In this document: positions 8,841 to 18,056 of the stretch, piece by piece
Numbering within the stretch: position 1 is the stretch's first letter
How the letters are laid out: each line of letters opens with the position of its first letter
DNA from: JBJYIN01 sp046237015
GTDB taxonomy: Bacteria > Pseudomonadota > Gammaproteobacteria > Enterobacterales > Enterobacteriaceae
Direction of reading: 5' to 3'
Assembly (NCBI RefSeq): GCF_046237015.1
Contig: NZ_JBJYIN010000008.1
Location: forward strand, 1-64,000
DNA: 64,000 nt
Position numbers and translations under genes: made by a program
Notes under the pieces: model-generated
Told to the model about the DNA's origin: nothing
Database searches by the model: none
Seen by the model: only the letters and a program-made list of their open reading frames with translations

Positions 8841-10742
8841 ATGGTATTAGCACGGCACCCTTTTGCTGCGGCCTCTTCCCCGGAATCAGGGCTTTCTCTG
8901 CCTGATGAACGGGTGCTGGCGGTTCGTGATTTGAGCGTTTATTTTGAGCAGCAAGGCCAGCGAACGGATGCGGTACGTCATTTAACTTTTTCTGTCGATC
9001 GGGGTGAAACGCTGGCGATTGTCGGTGAGTCTGGATCGGGGAAATCTGTCACATCGTTGGCCGTGATGCGTCTGATAGAACAGGCTGGTGGGGTGATAAA
9101 TCATGGCGACATGCTGTTCCGTCGGCGTAATGGTCAGGTGCTGGATTTACGACACAGCAGCCCATCATTGATGCGGACGCTACGTGGTGCCGATTTAGCC
9201 ATGATTTTTCAAGAGCCGATGACGTCGCTTAATCCAGTCTTTCCGGTCGGCGAGCAAATCGCTGAATCTATCCGATTACATCAGGGCATGAACCACCGGG
9301 CAGCGCGTCAGGAAGCGCTGCGTATGCTGGATTTGGTTCGTATTCCTGAGGCGCGTAATGTTTTGGATCGTTACCCCCATCAGCTTTCTGGCGGGATGCG
9401 ACAACGTGTCATGATTGCAATGGCGCTTTCCTGTAAGCCTTCCCTGCTAATTGCTGATGAACCGACAACAGCATTGGATGTGACGATTCAGGCTCAAATT
9501 TTACAACTGATTCGCGTGTTGAAACGAGAAATGAATATGGCGGTTATCTTCATTACTCATGATATGGGCGTGGTCGCTGAAATTGCCGATCGGGTCATGG
9601 TGATGTATCGCGGCGAAAGCGTGGAAGCTGGGCCGGTGAACCAAATTTTTCAAACACCACAGCATGATTATACGCGAGCCTTGTTGGCGGCCGTGCCGAC
9701 GTTGGGATCGATGAAGGGGCAGACGTTTCCTGCAAAATTTCCGTTGCTGAGTGATCAGGTTCACCACGTTGACAACAGTGCGCCACAGAATACGATTCCA
9801 CTGAATGCGTCGCCTATTTTACAGGTGCAGAATTTGGTCACTCGCTTTCCGGTACGTAGCGGCCTGTTGAACCGCATAACCCGCCAGGTTCATGCGGTGG
9901 AGAAAGTGAGTTTCGATCTCTATCCTGGCGAAACGTTGTCACTGGTCGGCGAATCGGGTTGTGGTAAATCAACGACCGGTCGAGCCCTGCTGAAACTGGT
10001 AGAGAGCCAAAGTGGAACGATTATTTTTGATGGGCGACAGATTAATCAACTGAGCGGATCAGCGTTACAGCACATGCGTAAGGATATTCAGTTTATTTTT
10101 CAGGATCCTTATGCATCGCTGGATCCTCGCCTTACGGTCGGGTTTTCTATTATGGAGCCGCTTCTGGTGCATGGCATCGGAAGCCGGCAGGAAGCTGAAC
10201 AGCGTGTTGAATGGTTACTCACCCGGGTGGGTTTACAGCCTGAGCATGCCCGACGTTATCCACATGAGTTTTCTGGTGGGCAGCGCCAGCGAATTTGCAT
10301 TGCCAGAGCGCTGGCGCTCAACCCCAAAGTGGTGATCGCAGATGAAGCGGTTTCGGCGTTGGATGTGTCCATTCAGGCGCAGATCGTCAATTTGATGTTG
10401 GATTTACAACGTGAATTCGGCATTGCTTTTCTCTTTATTTCTCATGATATGGCCGTCGTTGAGCGAATTAGCCATCGGGTTGCGGTGATGTATATGGGAC
10501 AGATCGTGGAAATCGGCCCACGCAGCGCGGTGTTTGAAAATCCCGCTCATCCCTATACCCGTAAGCTGATGGCAGCGGTGCCTGTCGCCGATCCGTCGCG
10601 CCATCATCGTGAGCAGGTTTTACTGGTTGATGAAATACCCAGCCCGATTCGGGCTATCGGCGATGAACCTACCGTCGCGCCTCTGGTTCAGGTCGGTGAA
10701 CGACATTTTGTTGCGCACCACCCGATTGCTGGCGCTTACTGA
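8841..10742 (+). CDS. gsiA: Glutathione importer ATP-binding protein GsiA
   Basis: The product has 633 residues with two complete ABC ATPase domains, as in E. coli GsiA. Domain 1 (about 28-270) has Walker A GESGSGKS, signature LSGGMRQR and Walker B LLIADEPTTALD. Domain 2 (about 325-570) has GESGCGKS, FSGGQRQR and VVIADEAVSALD. Each is followed by an oligopeptide-transporter type C-terminal extension. It powers import of glutathione through GsiC/GsiD. The ATG at 8841 was chosen; a TTG at 8835 lies closer to the GGAG at 8826-8829, so the exact start is uncertain by two codons. First gene of gsiABCD. Confidence 0.96.
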   Translation: MVLARHPFAAASSPESGLSLPDERVLAVRDLSVYFEQQGQRTDAVRHLTFSVDRGETLAIVGESGSGKSVTSLAVMRLIEQAGGVINHGDMLFRRRNGQVLDLRHSSPSLMRTLRGADLAMIFQEPMTSLNPVFPVGEQIAESIRLHQGMNHRAARQEALRMLDLVRIPEARNVLDRYPHQLSGGMRQRVMIAMALSCKPSLLIADEPTTALDVTIQAQILQLIRVLKREMNMAVIFITHDMGVVAEIADRVMVMYRGESVEAGPVNQIFQTPQHDYTRALLAAVPTLGSMKGQTFPAKFPLLSDQVHHVDNSAPQNTIPLNASPILQVQNLVTRFPVRSGLLNRITRQVHAVEKVSFDLYPGETLSLVGESGCGKSTTGRALLKLVESQSGTIIFDGRQINQLSGSALQHMRKDIQFIFQDPYASLDPRLTVGFSIMEPLLVHGIGSRQEAEQRVEWLLTRVGLQPEHARRYPHEFSGGQRQRICIARALALNPKVVIADEAVSALDVSIQAQIVNLMLDLQREFGIAFLFISHDMAVVERISHRVAVMYMGQIVEIGPRSAVFENPAHPYTRKLMAAVPVADPSRHHREQVLLVDEIPSPIRAIGDEPTVAPLVQVGERHFVAHHPIAGAY

Positions 10743-10770
10743 CAGGGATTCACAAGGAGAACGTAACACG

Positions 10771-12315
10771 ATGAATGTTATTACTTTTAAGCGTAATTGG
10801 TTAGTGGCTGCTGGCGTTGCTGCGGCACTGGCGGCAGCGCCCGTCTGGGCAGCGAAAGATGCGGTAATTGCGGTGGCGTCCAATTTTACTAGCCTTGACC
10901 CTTACGATGCTAATGATTCGCTGTCACAAACCGTGGCTAAATCGTTCTATCAGGGGCTATTTGGTTTTGACAAAGATATGAAACTTATCAATGTGTTGGC
11001 GGATAGCTATGACGTCAGCACGGATGGTCTGGTTTATACCGTCAAATTGCATCCCGGTGTGAAATTTCATGATGGCACAGATTTCAATGCTGAGGCCGTA
11101 AAGGTCAATCTCGACCGGGCCAGTAATCCAGAGAACCGACTGAAACGTTATAATCTGTTCAAAATGATTGATAAAACCGAGGTGGTTGACGCCCAAACGG
11201 TGAAAATCTCACTGAAGTCTCCATTCTCGGCGTTTATCAATAATCTGGCACACCCTGCGGCCGTGATGATTTCCCCCGCTGCGCTCAAACAATATGGCAA
11301 GGAAATCGGTTTTCACCCGGTGGGAACCGGTCCATACCGTTTCGTGACCTGGAACCAAACCGATTACGTCAAGGTGGAAAAATTCACCGGCTACTGGAAA
11401 ACGGGATTGCCGAAGCTGGATAGCATTACCTGGCGTCCTGTTGTCGATAACAATACACGAGCGGCGTTGTTACAAACGGGCGAAGCGCACTTTGCTTACC
11501 CGATCCCGTTTGAGCAGGCTAAGATTTTGGAGAAAAATGACAAGCTGGCGCTGGTGGCATCGCCGTCGATCCTGCATCGTTACATCAGCATGAATGTTAC
11601 ACAGAAGCCGTTTGACAACCCCAAGGTTCGTCAGGCCCTCAATTATGCCATCAATAAAGAAGCGCTGATTAAAGTGGCTTTCTCCGGCTATGCCACGCCG
11701 GCAGAGGGGCCATTGCCGCCAAACATTGATTATTCGGTGAAGTATCAGCCTTGGCCTTATGATCCGGCTAAAGCCCGTGAACTACTGAAAGAAGCGGGAT
11801 ATCCAAACGGATTTACCACCACGTTGTGGTCATCACATAATCATAGCACGGCGCAAAAAGTGTTGCAGTTTACGCAGCAGCAACTGGCGCAGGTGGGGAT
11901 AAAAGTGAATGTTACCGCAATGGATGCGGGTCAGCGGGCCGCAGAGGTTGAAGGCAAAGGGGTGAAGGACACGGGTGTCCGCCTGTTCTATACCGGCTGG
12001 TCCGCGTCGACCGGCGAGGCTGACTGGGCGTTGTCACCGCTGTTTGCAACCTCATCCTGGCCGCCAGCGTTGTTTAATACCGCATTTTACAGTAATCCAC
12101 AGGTTGATGCGGACTTGACTAACGCACTTAAAACAACCGATCGTACCGAGAAGCAGAAATTGTACAAAGATGCACAGGATAAAATTTGGGCCGATGCGCC
12201 GTGGATTTTCCTGGCAACGGAGCGTCTGGTTTCCGCGAATAGTAAGACACTGAGTGGATTTTACGTGATGCCAGATACGCTGTTCAGCTTTGATGATGCC
12301 GATCTGAAAGAGTAA
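10771..12315 (+). CDS. gsiB: Glutathione-binding periplasmic protein GsiB
   Basis: The product has 514 residues and is a family 5 (peptide/oligopeptide) solute-binding protein closely matching E. coli GsiB (TLWSSHNHSTAQKVLQFTQQ and FYTGWSASTGEADWALSPLF are nearly unchanged). It delivers glutathione to the GsiCD permease. The start at 10771 is supported by AAGGAGA at 10754-10760 and a Sec signal peptide, MNVITFKRNWLVAAGVAAAL, with cleavage after VWA. Upstream in-frame codons lie inside gsiA and are not used. Confidence 0.96.
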   Translation: MNVITFKRNWLVAAGVAAALAAAPVWAAKDAVIAVASNFTSLDPYDANDSLSQTVAKSFYQGLFGFDKDMKLINVLADSYDVSTDGLVYTVKLHPGVKFHDGTDFNAEAVKVNLDRASNPENRLKRYNLFKMIDKTEVVDAQTVKISLKSPFSAFINNLAHPAAVMISPAALKQYGKEIGFHPVGTGPYRFVTWNQTDYVKVEKFTGYWKTGLPKLDSITWRPVVDNNTRAALLQTGEAHFAYPIPFEQAKILEKNDKLALVASPSILHRYISMNVTQKPFDNPKVRQALNYAINKEALIKVAFSGYATPAEGPLPPNIDYSVKYQPWPYDPAKARELLKEAGYPNGFTTTLWSSHNHSTAQKVLQFTQQQLAQVGIKVNVTAMDAGQRAAEVEGKGVKDTGVRLFYTGWSASTGEADWALSPLFATSSWPPALFNTAFYSNPQVDADLTNALKTTDRTEKQKLYKDAQDKIWADAPWIFLATERLVSANSKTLSGFYVMPDTLFSFDDADLKE

Positions 12316-12339
12316 ATTTGGTGAAATTCCATGCCATCA

Positions 12340-12366
12340 GGGAGGTCCGTTCGGCCTCCCTCCTTT
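12340..12366 (+). terminator. Intra-operon hairpin with T-tract between gsiB and gsiC
   Basis: GGGAGG (12340-12345) pairs with CCTCCC (12355-12360), with an inner CC/GG pair, followed by TCCTTTTT. It looks like a Rho-independent terminator 25 bases after gsiB and would lower permease expression relative to the binding protein. Confidence 0.7.
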
Positions 12367-12402
12367 TTGACACTGGTGGAGGGTAAGGGTAGAAACCGAC
12401 CC

Positions 12403-13323
12403 ATGTTGAATTATTTTATTAAACGTTTATTAGGGCTAATTCCCACGCTGCTGATCGTCATGGTACTGGTGTTTCTGTTTGTCCATCTGTTGCCGGGGGA
12501 TCCTGCGCGTCTGGCGGCCGGTCGCGAAGCGGATGCCACGGTGGTTGAGCTGGTCCGTCAGGATTTGGGGCTGGATAAACCGTTGTCAGAACAATTTTGG
12601 CGTTTTTTTGTGCGCAGTCTGCAAGGCGATTTCGGTACGTCCATCGTATCTAAACGACCGGTTGTGGATGAGATTGCCACACGTTTCATGCCGACATTCT
12701 GGCTGACGGTCAGCAGTATGGTCTGGGCCGTGATTTTTGGCATGGCAATCGGTGTGGTATCGGCCGTGTGGCGCAATGGTTGGCCAGACAGGATTGGTAT
12801 GACGCTGGCGGTATCCGGAATCTCGTTTCCTGCCTTTGCGCTGGGTATGCTACTGATGCAGGTTTTTTCCGTTGAGTTGGGATGGTTGCCTACTGTGGGG
12901 GCGGATACCTGGCTGCACTATATTTTGCCGTCGATTACGCTGGGGGCGGCAGTGGCTGCGGTGATGGCCCGTTTCACCCGAGCTTCTTTTGTCGAAGTGA
13001 TGCAAGAAGATTATATGCGCACTGCGCGGGCAAAAGGGGTGAGAGAATCGCTGGTGGTGATCAAACATGGGTTACGCAATGCGCTTATTCCTGTTATCAC
13101 CATGATGGGGCTACAGTTTGGCTTTCTGTTGGGCGGCTCGATTGTGGTTGAAAAAGTATTTAACTGGCCTGGTTTGGGGCGATTGCTGGTCGATTCGGTC
13201 GAGATGCGAGACTATCCCGTTATTCAGGCTGAAGTTTTGTTGTTTTCTCTGGAGTTTATCCTGATTAATTTGTTGGTCGACATGTTGTATGCCGCCATTA
13301 ACCCGTCGATTCGTTATAAATAA
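12403..13323 (+). CDS. gsiC: Glutathione transport permease GsiC
   Basis: The 306-residue protein equals E. coli GsiC in length. It is an inner-membrane permease of the DppB/OppB type. It opens with MLNYFIKRLLGLIPTLLIVM (first helix) and PGDPARLAAG, and contains the cytoplasmic coupling loop DYMRTARAKGVRESLVVIKH (EAA motif), which contacts GsiA. About six helices are visible. The start at 12403 matches the family N-terminus; the earlier in-frame ATG at 12331 falls within the gsiB-gsiC terminator hairpin region. GsiC pairs with GsiD. Confidence 0.96.
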   Translation: MLNYFIKRLLGLIPTLLIVMVLVFLFVHLLPGDPARLAAGREADATVVELVRQDLGLDKPLSEQFWRFFVRSLQGDFGTSIVSKRPVVDEIATRFMPTFWLTVSSMVWAVIFGMAIGVVSAVWRNGWPDRIGMTLAVSGISFPAFALGMLLMQVFSVELGWLPTVGADTWLHYILPSITLGAAVAAVMARFTRASFVEVMQEDYMRTARAKGVRESLVVIKHGLRNALIPVITMMGLQFGFLLGGSIVVEKVFNWPGLGRLLVDSVEMRDYPVIQAEVLLFSLEFILINLLVDMLYAAINPSIRYK

Positions 13324-13332
13324 GGGAAGGGA

Positions 13333-14238
13333 ATGAGAAACTGGCGACGCAAAGCGGTGTTATCCACTCTGCCGGTGCTCAGCGAGCATCAGATTCGCAC
13401 ACCGTGGCGCGAGTTCTGGCGGCGTTTCCGCCATCAGCATGTTGCTATGCTGGCGGGCATATTCGTGGCTTTACTGATACTCATCGCTTTACTGGCTCCT
13501 TACCTAGTTCCTTATGATGCAGAAAGTTATTTTGATTATGACCGGTTAAACGAAGGGCCTTCAGCGGTGCACTGGCTCGGCGTGGATTCGCTGGGGCGTG
13601 ATATTTTCAGTCGTATTCTGCTGGGGACCCGCATCTCGCTGGCAGCGGGTATTTTTTCCGTACTGGTTGGGATGTTGCTTGGTACATCATTGGGGCTGCT
13701 GGCGGGATATTATGAAGGCTGGTGGGACCGCATTATTATGCGAATTTGCGATGTGTTGTTCGCTTTTCCCGGTATTCTGCTGGCGATTGCGGTTGTTGCC
13801 ATCATGGGAAGCGGAATGGCGAATGTGATTGTCGCGGTGGCGATTTTCAGCATCCCGGCATTTGCCCGTTTGGTGAGAGGGAATACGCTGGTATTGAAAC
13901 ATCAAACCTACATCGAATCTGCGCGGAGCATTGGCGCATCTGATTGGGTTATAGTTTTTCGTCATATTTTGCCCGGTACGGTGTCGTCGATAGTGGTGTA
14001 TTTCTCCATGCGTATTGGGATGTCAATTATTACCGCGGCCAGTTTGTCTTTCCTGGGGCTTGGCGCACAGCCTCCGACGCCAGAATGGGGCGCGATGTTA
14101 AATGAAGCTCGTTCAGATATGGTGATTGCGCCACACGTGGCGATTTTCCCCAGTCTGGCTATTTTCCTGACGGTGCTGGCTTTTAACCTATTGGGCGATG
14201 GTTTACGCGATGCGTTGGATCCGAAGCTGAAGGGGTAA
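13333..14238 (+). CDS. gsiD: Glutathione transport permease GsiD
   Basis: The product has 301 residues and is a DppC/OppC-type permease. The N-terminal cytoplasmic segment is followed by a helix at about 40-60, WLGVDSLGRDIFSRILLGTR, several helices, the EAA coupling loop (YIESARSIGASDWVIVFRHI) and SLSFLGLGAQPPTPEWGAML. It forms the glutathione channel with GsiC. It starts 9 bases after gsiC, and a strong terminator follows, so it ends the operon. Confidence 0.95.
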   Translation: MRNWRRKAVLSTLPVLSEHQIRTPWREFWRRFRHQHVAMLAGIFVALLILIALLAPYLVPYDAESYFDYDRLNEGPSAVHWLGVDSLGRDIFSRILLGTRISLAAGIFSVLVGMLLGTSLGLLAGYYEGWWDRIIMRICDVLFAFPGILLAIAVVAIMGSGMANVIVAVAIFSIPAFARLVRGNTLVLKHQTYIESARSIGASDWVIVFRHILPGTVSSIVVYFSMRIGMSIITAASLSFLGLGAQPPTPEWGAMLNEARSDMVIAPHVAIFPSLAIFLTVLAFNLLGDGLRDALDPKLKG

Positions 14239-14271
14239 AGAGCAGAGTGTGATTGTGAATGCGTCAAAATA

Positions 14272-14309
14272 TAAACGCCGCCCAGTGTTATCACTGGGCG
14301 GCGTTTTTA
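14272..14309 (+). terminator. Terminator of gsiABCD
   Basis: CGCCGCCCAGTG and CACTGGGCGGCG arms with a four-base TTAT loop form a 12-bp GC-rich stem followed by TTTTT. It lies about 35 bases after the gsiD stop codon and is a textbook Rho-independent terminator. Confidence 0.92.
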
Positions 14310-14318
14310 CATAACAAA

Positions 14319-14446
14319 TCACCCGTCATACTTCAAGTTGCCTGTGCGTTGGCTACGATCAGTCACCCGAATCACTTACTCAAGTAAGCTCATCGGGATT
14401 CCTTCGCTTGCCGCCTTCACGCAACTCGAATTATTTAGGGGGTATT
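14319..14446 (+). repeat. ERIC element, near-canonical
   Basis: About 128 bp. The left arm is CCCGTCATACTTCAAGTTGC, the core is CACTTACTCAAGTAAGCTCA with outer CCCGA/TCGGG arms, and the right end is GCAACTCGAATTATTTAGGG. It sits between the gsi terminator and the maeA stop codon (6 bases away), so it would be transcribed as part of the maeA 3' region. Confidence 0.9.
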
Positions 14447-14452
14447 GGTCAA

Positions 14453-16150
14453 TCAGAAAGACGTTCGTTTATAACTACGATACTGCGGTTGCCAGAAGTT
14501 GTGTGCGATGGCTTTTGCCAGCGCATCAGCAGATGTAACGACGGCAACGCCCTGCAACTGCGCCGCTTTACCTACTTCCAGCGCAATGCGCTTGGACACG
14601 TCTTGAATATCTGCGATATCCGGCAATAATGCCCCTTCACCGTTGTTAGCCATAGGCGAACAGTCAGCCAATGCGCGACTGGCTGCCATCAACATGCCAT
14701 CCGTAATGCGTTTTGCGCCGGAAGCCAGAACGCCGAGGCCAATCCCAGGGAAGATAAATGAGTTGTTACACTGGGCAATAGGGTAAACCTTATCTTGATA
14801 GGTGACCGGGCTGAACGGGCTCCCCGTTGCGACCAGTGCGGCTCCTTCAGTCCAGCGGATGATGTCTTCCGGACGCGCTTCTACCCGAGATGTTGGGTTC
14901 GACAGTGGCATAACGATTGGTCGAGCACAGTGTTTGTGCATTTCACGGATGATCTCTTCCGTGAACAGGCCAGGCTGGCCGGACACACCAATCATGATGG
15001 TGGGCTTGGCATTACGGACGACTTCCAGCAGCGAGATAGCATCACTGGCTGCATCCCAGTGAGTGAGTTGCTCGCTTTTTTGTACCAGTTTGCTTTGGAA
15101 ATCAAGCAGGTTAGGCAGTTTATCCGTCAACAGGCCAAAACGGTCAACCATAAAGACGCGTGCACGAGCTTCGCTTTCACTCAGTCCTTCGGACTTCATC
15201 TGGGCGATGATTTGTTCAGCGATGCCACAGCCGGCGGAACCAGCACCGAGGAACACAACGGTTTGGTCGCGCAGTTGGCTACCCGCCGCTCGGCTGGCGG
15301 CAATCAGACTACCCAGCGCAACCGCAGCCGTTCCCTGAATATCATCATTAAAACTACAGATTTCATCACGATAGCGATTCAACAGCGGCGTGGCGTTTTT
15401 CTGGGCGAAATCTTCGAACTGTAACAAGACGTTCGGCCAACGGCGTTTGACGGCCTGAATAAATTCATCAACAAACGCGTAATATTCGTCATCCGTAATA
15501 CGAGGATGACGCCAGCCCATGTACAGCGGATCGTTTAGGCGCTGTGGGTTATTCGTGCCAACATCCAGAACGACTGGCAGGGTATAAGCTGGGCTAATGC
15601 CGCCACAGGCGGTGTATAGAGACAGTTTACCGATCGGAATACCCATACCACCAATACCCTGATCGCCTAGTCCTAAAATACGTTCCCCATCAGTGACCAC
15701 AATGACTTTTACATTCTGCTCGGTGGCATTCTGTAACATGTCGTCAATATAGGCACGATTTGGGTAGGAAATAAATAAGCCGCGTGCCCGACGATAGATA
15801 TCAGAGAAATGCTCACAGGCTTCGCCTACCGTTGGGGTGTAAATGATTGGCATCATTTCACTCAGGTGAGCATCCAGCAGGCGGTAGAATAGGGTTTCGT
15901 TGGTATCTTGGATGTTGCGCAGATAGACATGCTTATCGATATCGTTCTTGAATTCCTGATATTGACGCCAGGCTCGTTCAGCCTGTTCTTCAATGGTTTC
16001 AACCGCTTCAGGCAATAAACCATGCAGGTTAAAGTTAGCGCGTTCTTCTTGGGTAAATGCGCTACCTTTATTCAGCAATGGGAACTCAAGCAGGATAGGG
16101 CCAGCATAAGGGATGTAGAGGGGACGTTTACTTTCGTATTCTAATTCCAT
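14453..16150 (-). CDS. maeA: NAD-dependent malic enzyme (malate dehydrogenase, oxaloacetate-decarboxylating)
   Basis: The product has 565 residues, the usual MaeA (SfcA) length. It converts L-malate plus NAD+ to pyruvate, CO2 and NADH in the cytoplasm. Conserved elements include MPIIYTPTVGEACEHFSDIY with the catalytic Tyr, DGERILGLGDQGIGGMGIPI, FNDDIQGTAAVALG with the metal-binding Asp residues, and the dinucleotide-binding GAGSAGCGIAEQI. The start MELEYESKRPLYIPY matches the family. The gene is single and its 3' end abuts an ERIC repeat instead of a visible terminator. Confidence 0.96.
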   Translation of the reverse strand: MELEYESKRPLYIPYAGPILLEFPLLNKGSAFTQEERANFNLHGLLPEAVETIEEQAERAWRQYQEFKNDIDKHVYLRNIQDTNETLFYRLLDAHLSEMMPIIYTPTVGEACEHFSDIYRRARGLFISYPNRAYIDDMLQNATEQNVKVIVVTDGERILGLGDQGIGGMGIPIGKLSLYTACGGISPAYTLPVVLDVGTNNPQRLNDPLYMGWRHPRITDDEYYAFVDEFIQAVKRRWPNVLLQFEDFAQKNATPLLNRYRDEICSFNDDIQGTAAVALGSLIAASRAAGSQLRDQTVVFLGAGSAGCGIAEQIIAQMKSEGLSESEARARVFMVDRFGLLTDKLPNLLDFQSKLVQKSEQLTHWDAASDAISLLEVVRNAKPTIMIGVSGQPGLFTEEIIREMHKHCARPIVMPLSNPTSRVEARPEDIIRWTEGAALVATGSPFSPVTYQDKVYPIAQCNNSFIFPGIGLGVLASGAKRITDGMLMAASRALADCSPMANNGEGALLPDIADIQDVSKRIALEVGKAAQLQGVAVVTSADALAKAIAHNFWQPQYRSYKRTSF

Positions 16151-16286
16151 GACTTTTTTTACTCTTCGGGTAACAGAAACGAATCCAAGGGGAGATCAAT
16201 AAAAGCTGAGCCGGATCTTAAATTACCCAGAAAATATGTACAGGAAATGTTAATTAAAATAGTTACAGATGACTTGCATCCGTGGG

Positions 16287-16313
16287 AAAAAATAAGATGA
16301 ATCGATTCATCTT
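16287..16313 (-). terminator. Terminator of yohJK-cdd
   Basis: AAGATGAATC and GATTCATCTT (16294-16313) form a perfect 20-base palindrome. On the minus strand it is followed by a T run (plus-strand A run 16287-16293) just after the cdd stop codon. Confidence 0.85.
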
Positions 16314-16326
16314 GTTTACATTTCTA

Positions 16327-17217
16327 TTATTCATCCATGAAACACAGTGCAACATCGGTACACCCCAATTCTCCCAGTATGATCTGCGACGCGGCGTACT
16401 GACTGATAGCGGCATGTCGACGTTCGACGAGCGTGGCTCGAACGATATCGGTTGGCGCTTCTCCGGCAAGATTCATTACATTCAGAGCGGCTTGCAACGG
16501 TGGCAGGCTGGGGTTAAATGCGGCGTTTTCCGCATAACGACCCGTATAAATATGGCCGTTCACCGTTTCCAGCGCGATGCCGCTGATTGCGTGGCTGTAT
16601 GGTGCGTGGCTACGGTTGGCTGCCTCCAATGCTTGTAATGTTAATCGGTCTGCATTGTCCAATTGATAACCATGATTGATGTCATCCAGCAACAACGTTT
16701 TGATTTGTAAATCGTTCGGTCCAAACGCATCGGGCAAATAATAGCTGAGTCGCGCAGGTTGGTGCCCCGGTAATTGGATGAGAAGCGTTGAGGCGCAGTT
16801 CAGTTCATTCATAAACTGCCTGCAATGGCCGCAAGGTGTGTAATTCACCGTAATAGACGTTAACGCTTTTTCATTGCGCAGCCAGGCATGGACGATGGCA
16901 CTTTGTTCTGCATGCACGGTTTGTTGTAACTGCACATGAGCAAATTCCATATTGGCACCAAAATAGATGTTGCCGCTCACGCCTTGTGCGATCGCGCCGA
17001 CCTGGAAATGAGAAATTTCAGCTTGAGCACAGGAAGCCGCTAACGGTAACAATGCTAATGCCAGCGAATCGCGAGTCATATGACTGGAAAGACACAGATT
17101 TTCGACCTCATCATTCGTGAGCATAGCGGAAAAATCGTGGCGGCTCAGGATGGGGAATAGCGCAGACTGCAAATCGCCAGGTAACCGTTGAAAAGCGTTA
17201 TCGAATCGTGGGTGCAT
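16327..17217 (-). CDS. cdd: Cytidine deaminase
   Basis: The product has 296 residues, the homodimeric E. coli-type cytidine deaminase with a catalytic N-terminal domain and a degenerate C-terminal copy. It converts cytidine or deoxycytidine to uridine or deoxyuridine. The zinc site is visible as HAEQSAIVHAW (zinc His and proton-shuttling Glu) and TPCGHCRQFMNEL (two zinc Cys). The C-terminal half keeps the fold but lacks these residues, as expected. It is downstream of yohJK on the same strand, as in E. coli. A CRP-like site lies in the 140-base gap before it, in line with nucleoside catabolism control. Confidence 0.97.
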   Translation of the reverse strand: MHPRFDNAFQRLPGDLQSALFPILSRHDFSAMLTNDEVENLCLSSHMTRDSLALALLPLAASCAQAEISHFQVGAIAQGVSGNIYFGANMEFAHVQLQQTVHAEQSAIVHAWLRNEKALTSITVNYTPCGHCRQFMNELNCASTLLIQLPGHQPARLSYYLPDAFGPNDLQIKTLLLDDINHGYQLDNADRLTLQALEAANRSHAPYSHAISGIALETVNGHIYTGRYAENAAFNPSLPPLQAALNVMNLAGEAPTDIVRATLVERRHAAISQYAASQIILGELGCTDVALCFMDE

Positions 17218-17324
17218 AGTGGCTTACTCGTGAGCGGGTCAATGAACCTTATGTTAGAGAGCGAATCAGCTATAAATGGTGATACATATCTCCTTTGAGA
17301 TGAAAGGCATGAAAGTTAAACGTT

Positions 17325-17346
17325 AAATGCGAGATGTTTCTCAAAT
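17325..17346. promoter_or_regulatory. cdd: Candidate CRP (cAMP receptor) site upstream of cdd
   Basis: AAATGCGA-GATGTT-TCTCAAAT matches the CRP consensus AAATGTGA-N6-TCACATTT at 4 of 5 core bases on each side and is strongly dyad. It lies about 110 bases upstream of the cdd start, between yohK and cdd. E. coli cdd is known to be CRP/CytR controlled. No CytR site was identified. Confidence 0.55.
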
Positions 17347-17357
17347 TTCATGCCGAA

Positions 17358-18056
17358 CTACTGACCAACGAATTGCAGTAGAAGAGGAAAAACAAACGGT
17401 GCGATCAGCGAGGTAATAATGCCGCAAATAACCAGTGCTAATGAGCTGAAAGCACCTTCCTGAAAATCGACTTCGGCACAACGTGCCGTGCCCAACGCGT
17501 GCGATGCGGTTCCCATTGACAAGCCGCGCGCTGCCTTGGTTTTGATACCGACGCGGTTGAACAGGCTGTGCCCCAATACCGCGCCCAAAATGCCCACAAA
17601 AATCACGCAAACCGCACTGATTGCAGGAATACCGCCAATGGAACTGGCGACGGCCATGGCAATGGGGGTAGTAACGGATTTCGGTAACACGGATGCCGCG
17701 ATCTCTGGTGATGCCCCCATCCACAATGCGACCATGGTTCCTGTCACGATGGCGGTCACGCTACCGATAAAACAAACGCTGATGATCGATTTCCAACGGG
17801 CTCGAATCTGATGTAATTGCTCGTATAAAGGAAAGGCTAACGCGACGACTGCGGGTTGTAGTAAATCGTTGAGGACCTCGCTACCTTTGAAATAATGGTC
17901 GTAAGGAATATCCAATAACAAAAGCAGCGGGATGATAATGGCCATTGAGATCAGTAACGGGTTCAGCAATGGCATTTTGGTCCAAATCGCCAGTCGACGT
18001 GCGGCAAAAAAGACAAACAGCGTGAGTGGCAAAGACCACCATAAAGAGGCCAACAT
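17358..18056 (-). CDS. yohK: LrgB-family membrane protein YohK
   Basis: The product has 232 residues with about six to seven hydrophobic helices. LPKSVTTPIAMAVASSIGGI and GTASHALGTARCAEVDFQEG are the LrgB/CidB family signatures. Together with the YohJ (LrgA-like) partner it forms an inner-membrane system. Homologues are implicated in murein hydrolase control and in export of small organic acids or nucleosides; its position before cdd favours a link to pyrimidine nucleosides. The start overlaps the yohJ stop by one base, so the two are translationally coupled. Confidence 0.93.
   Translation of the reverse strand: MLASLWWSLPLTLFVFFAARRLAIWTKMPLLNPLLISMAIIIPLLLLLDIPYDHYFKGSEVLNDLLQPAVVALAFPLYEQLHQIRARWKSIISVCFIGSVTAIVTGTMVALWMGASPEIAASVLPKSVTTPIAMAVASSIGGIPAISAVCVIFVGILGAVLGHSLFNRVGIKTKAARGLSMGTASHALGTARCAEVDFQEGAFSSLALVICGIITSLIAPFVFPLLLQFVGQ

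Noticed and set aside
14795..15424. 209-codon plus-strand frame
   Set aside because: It lies fully antisense to maeA, has no family resemblance and reflects the codon bias of the real gene.
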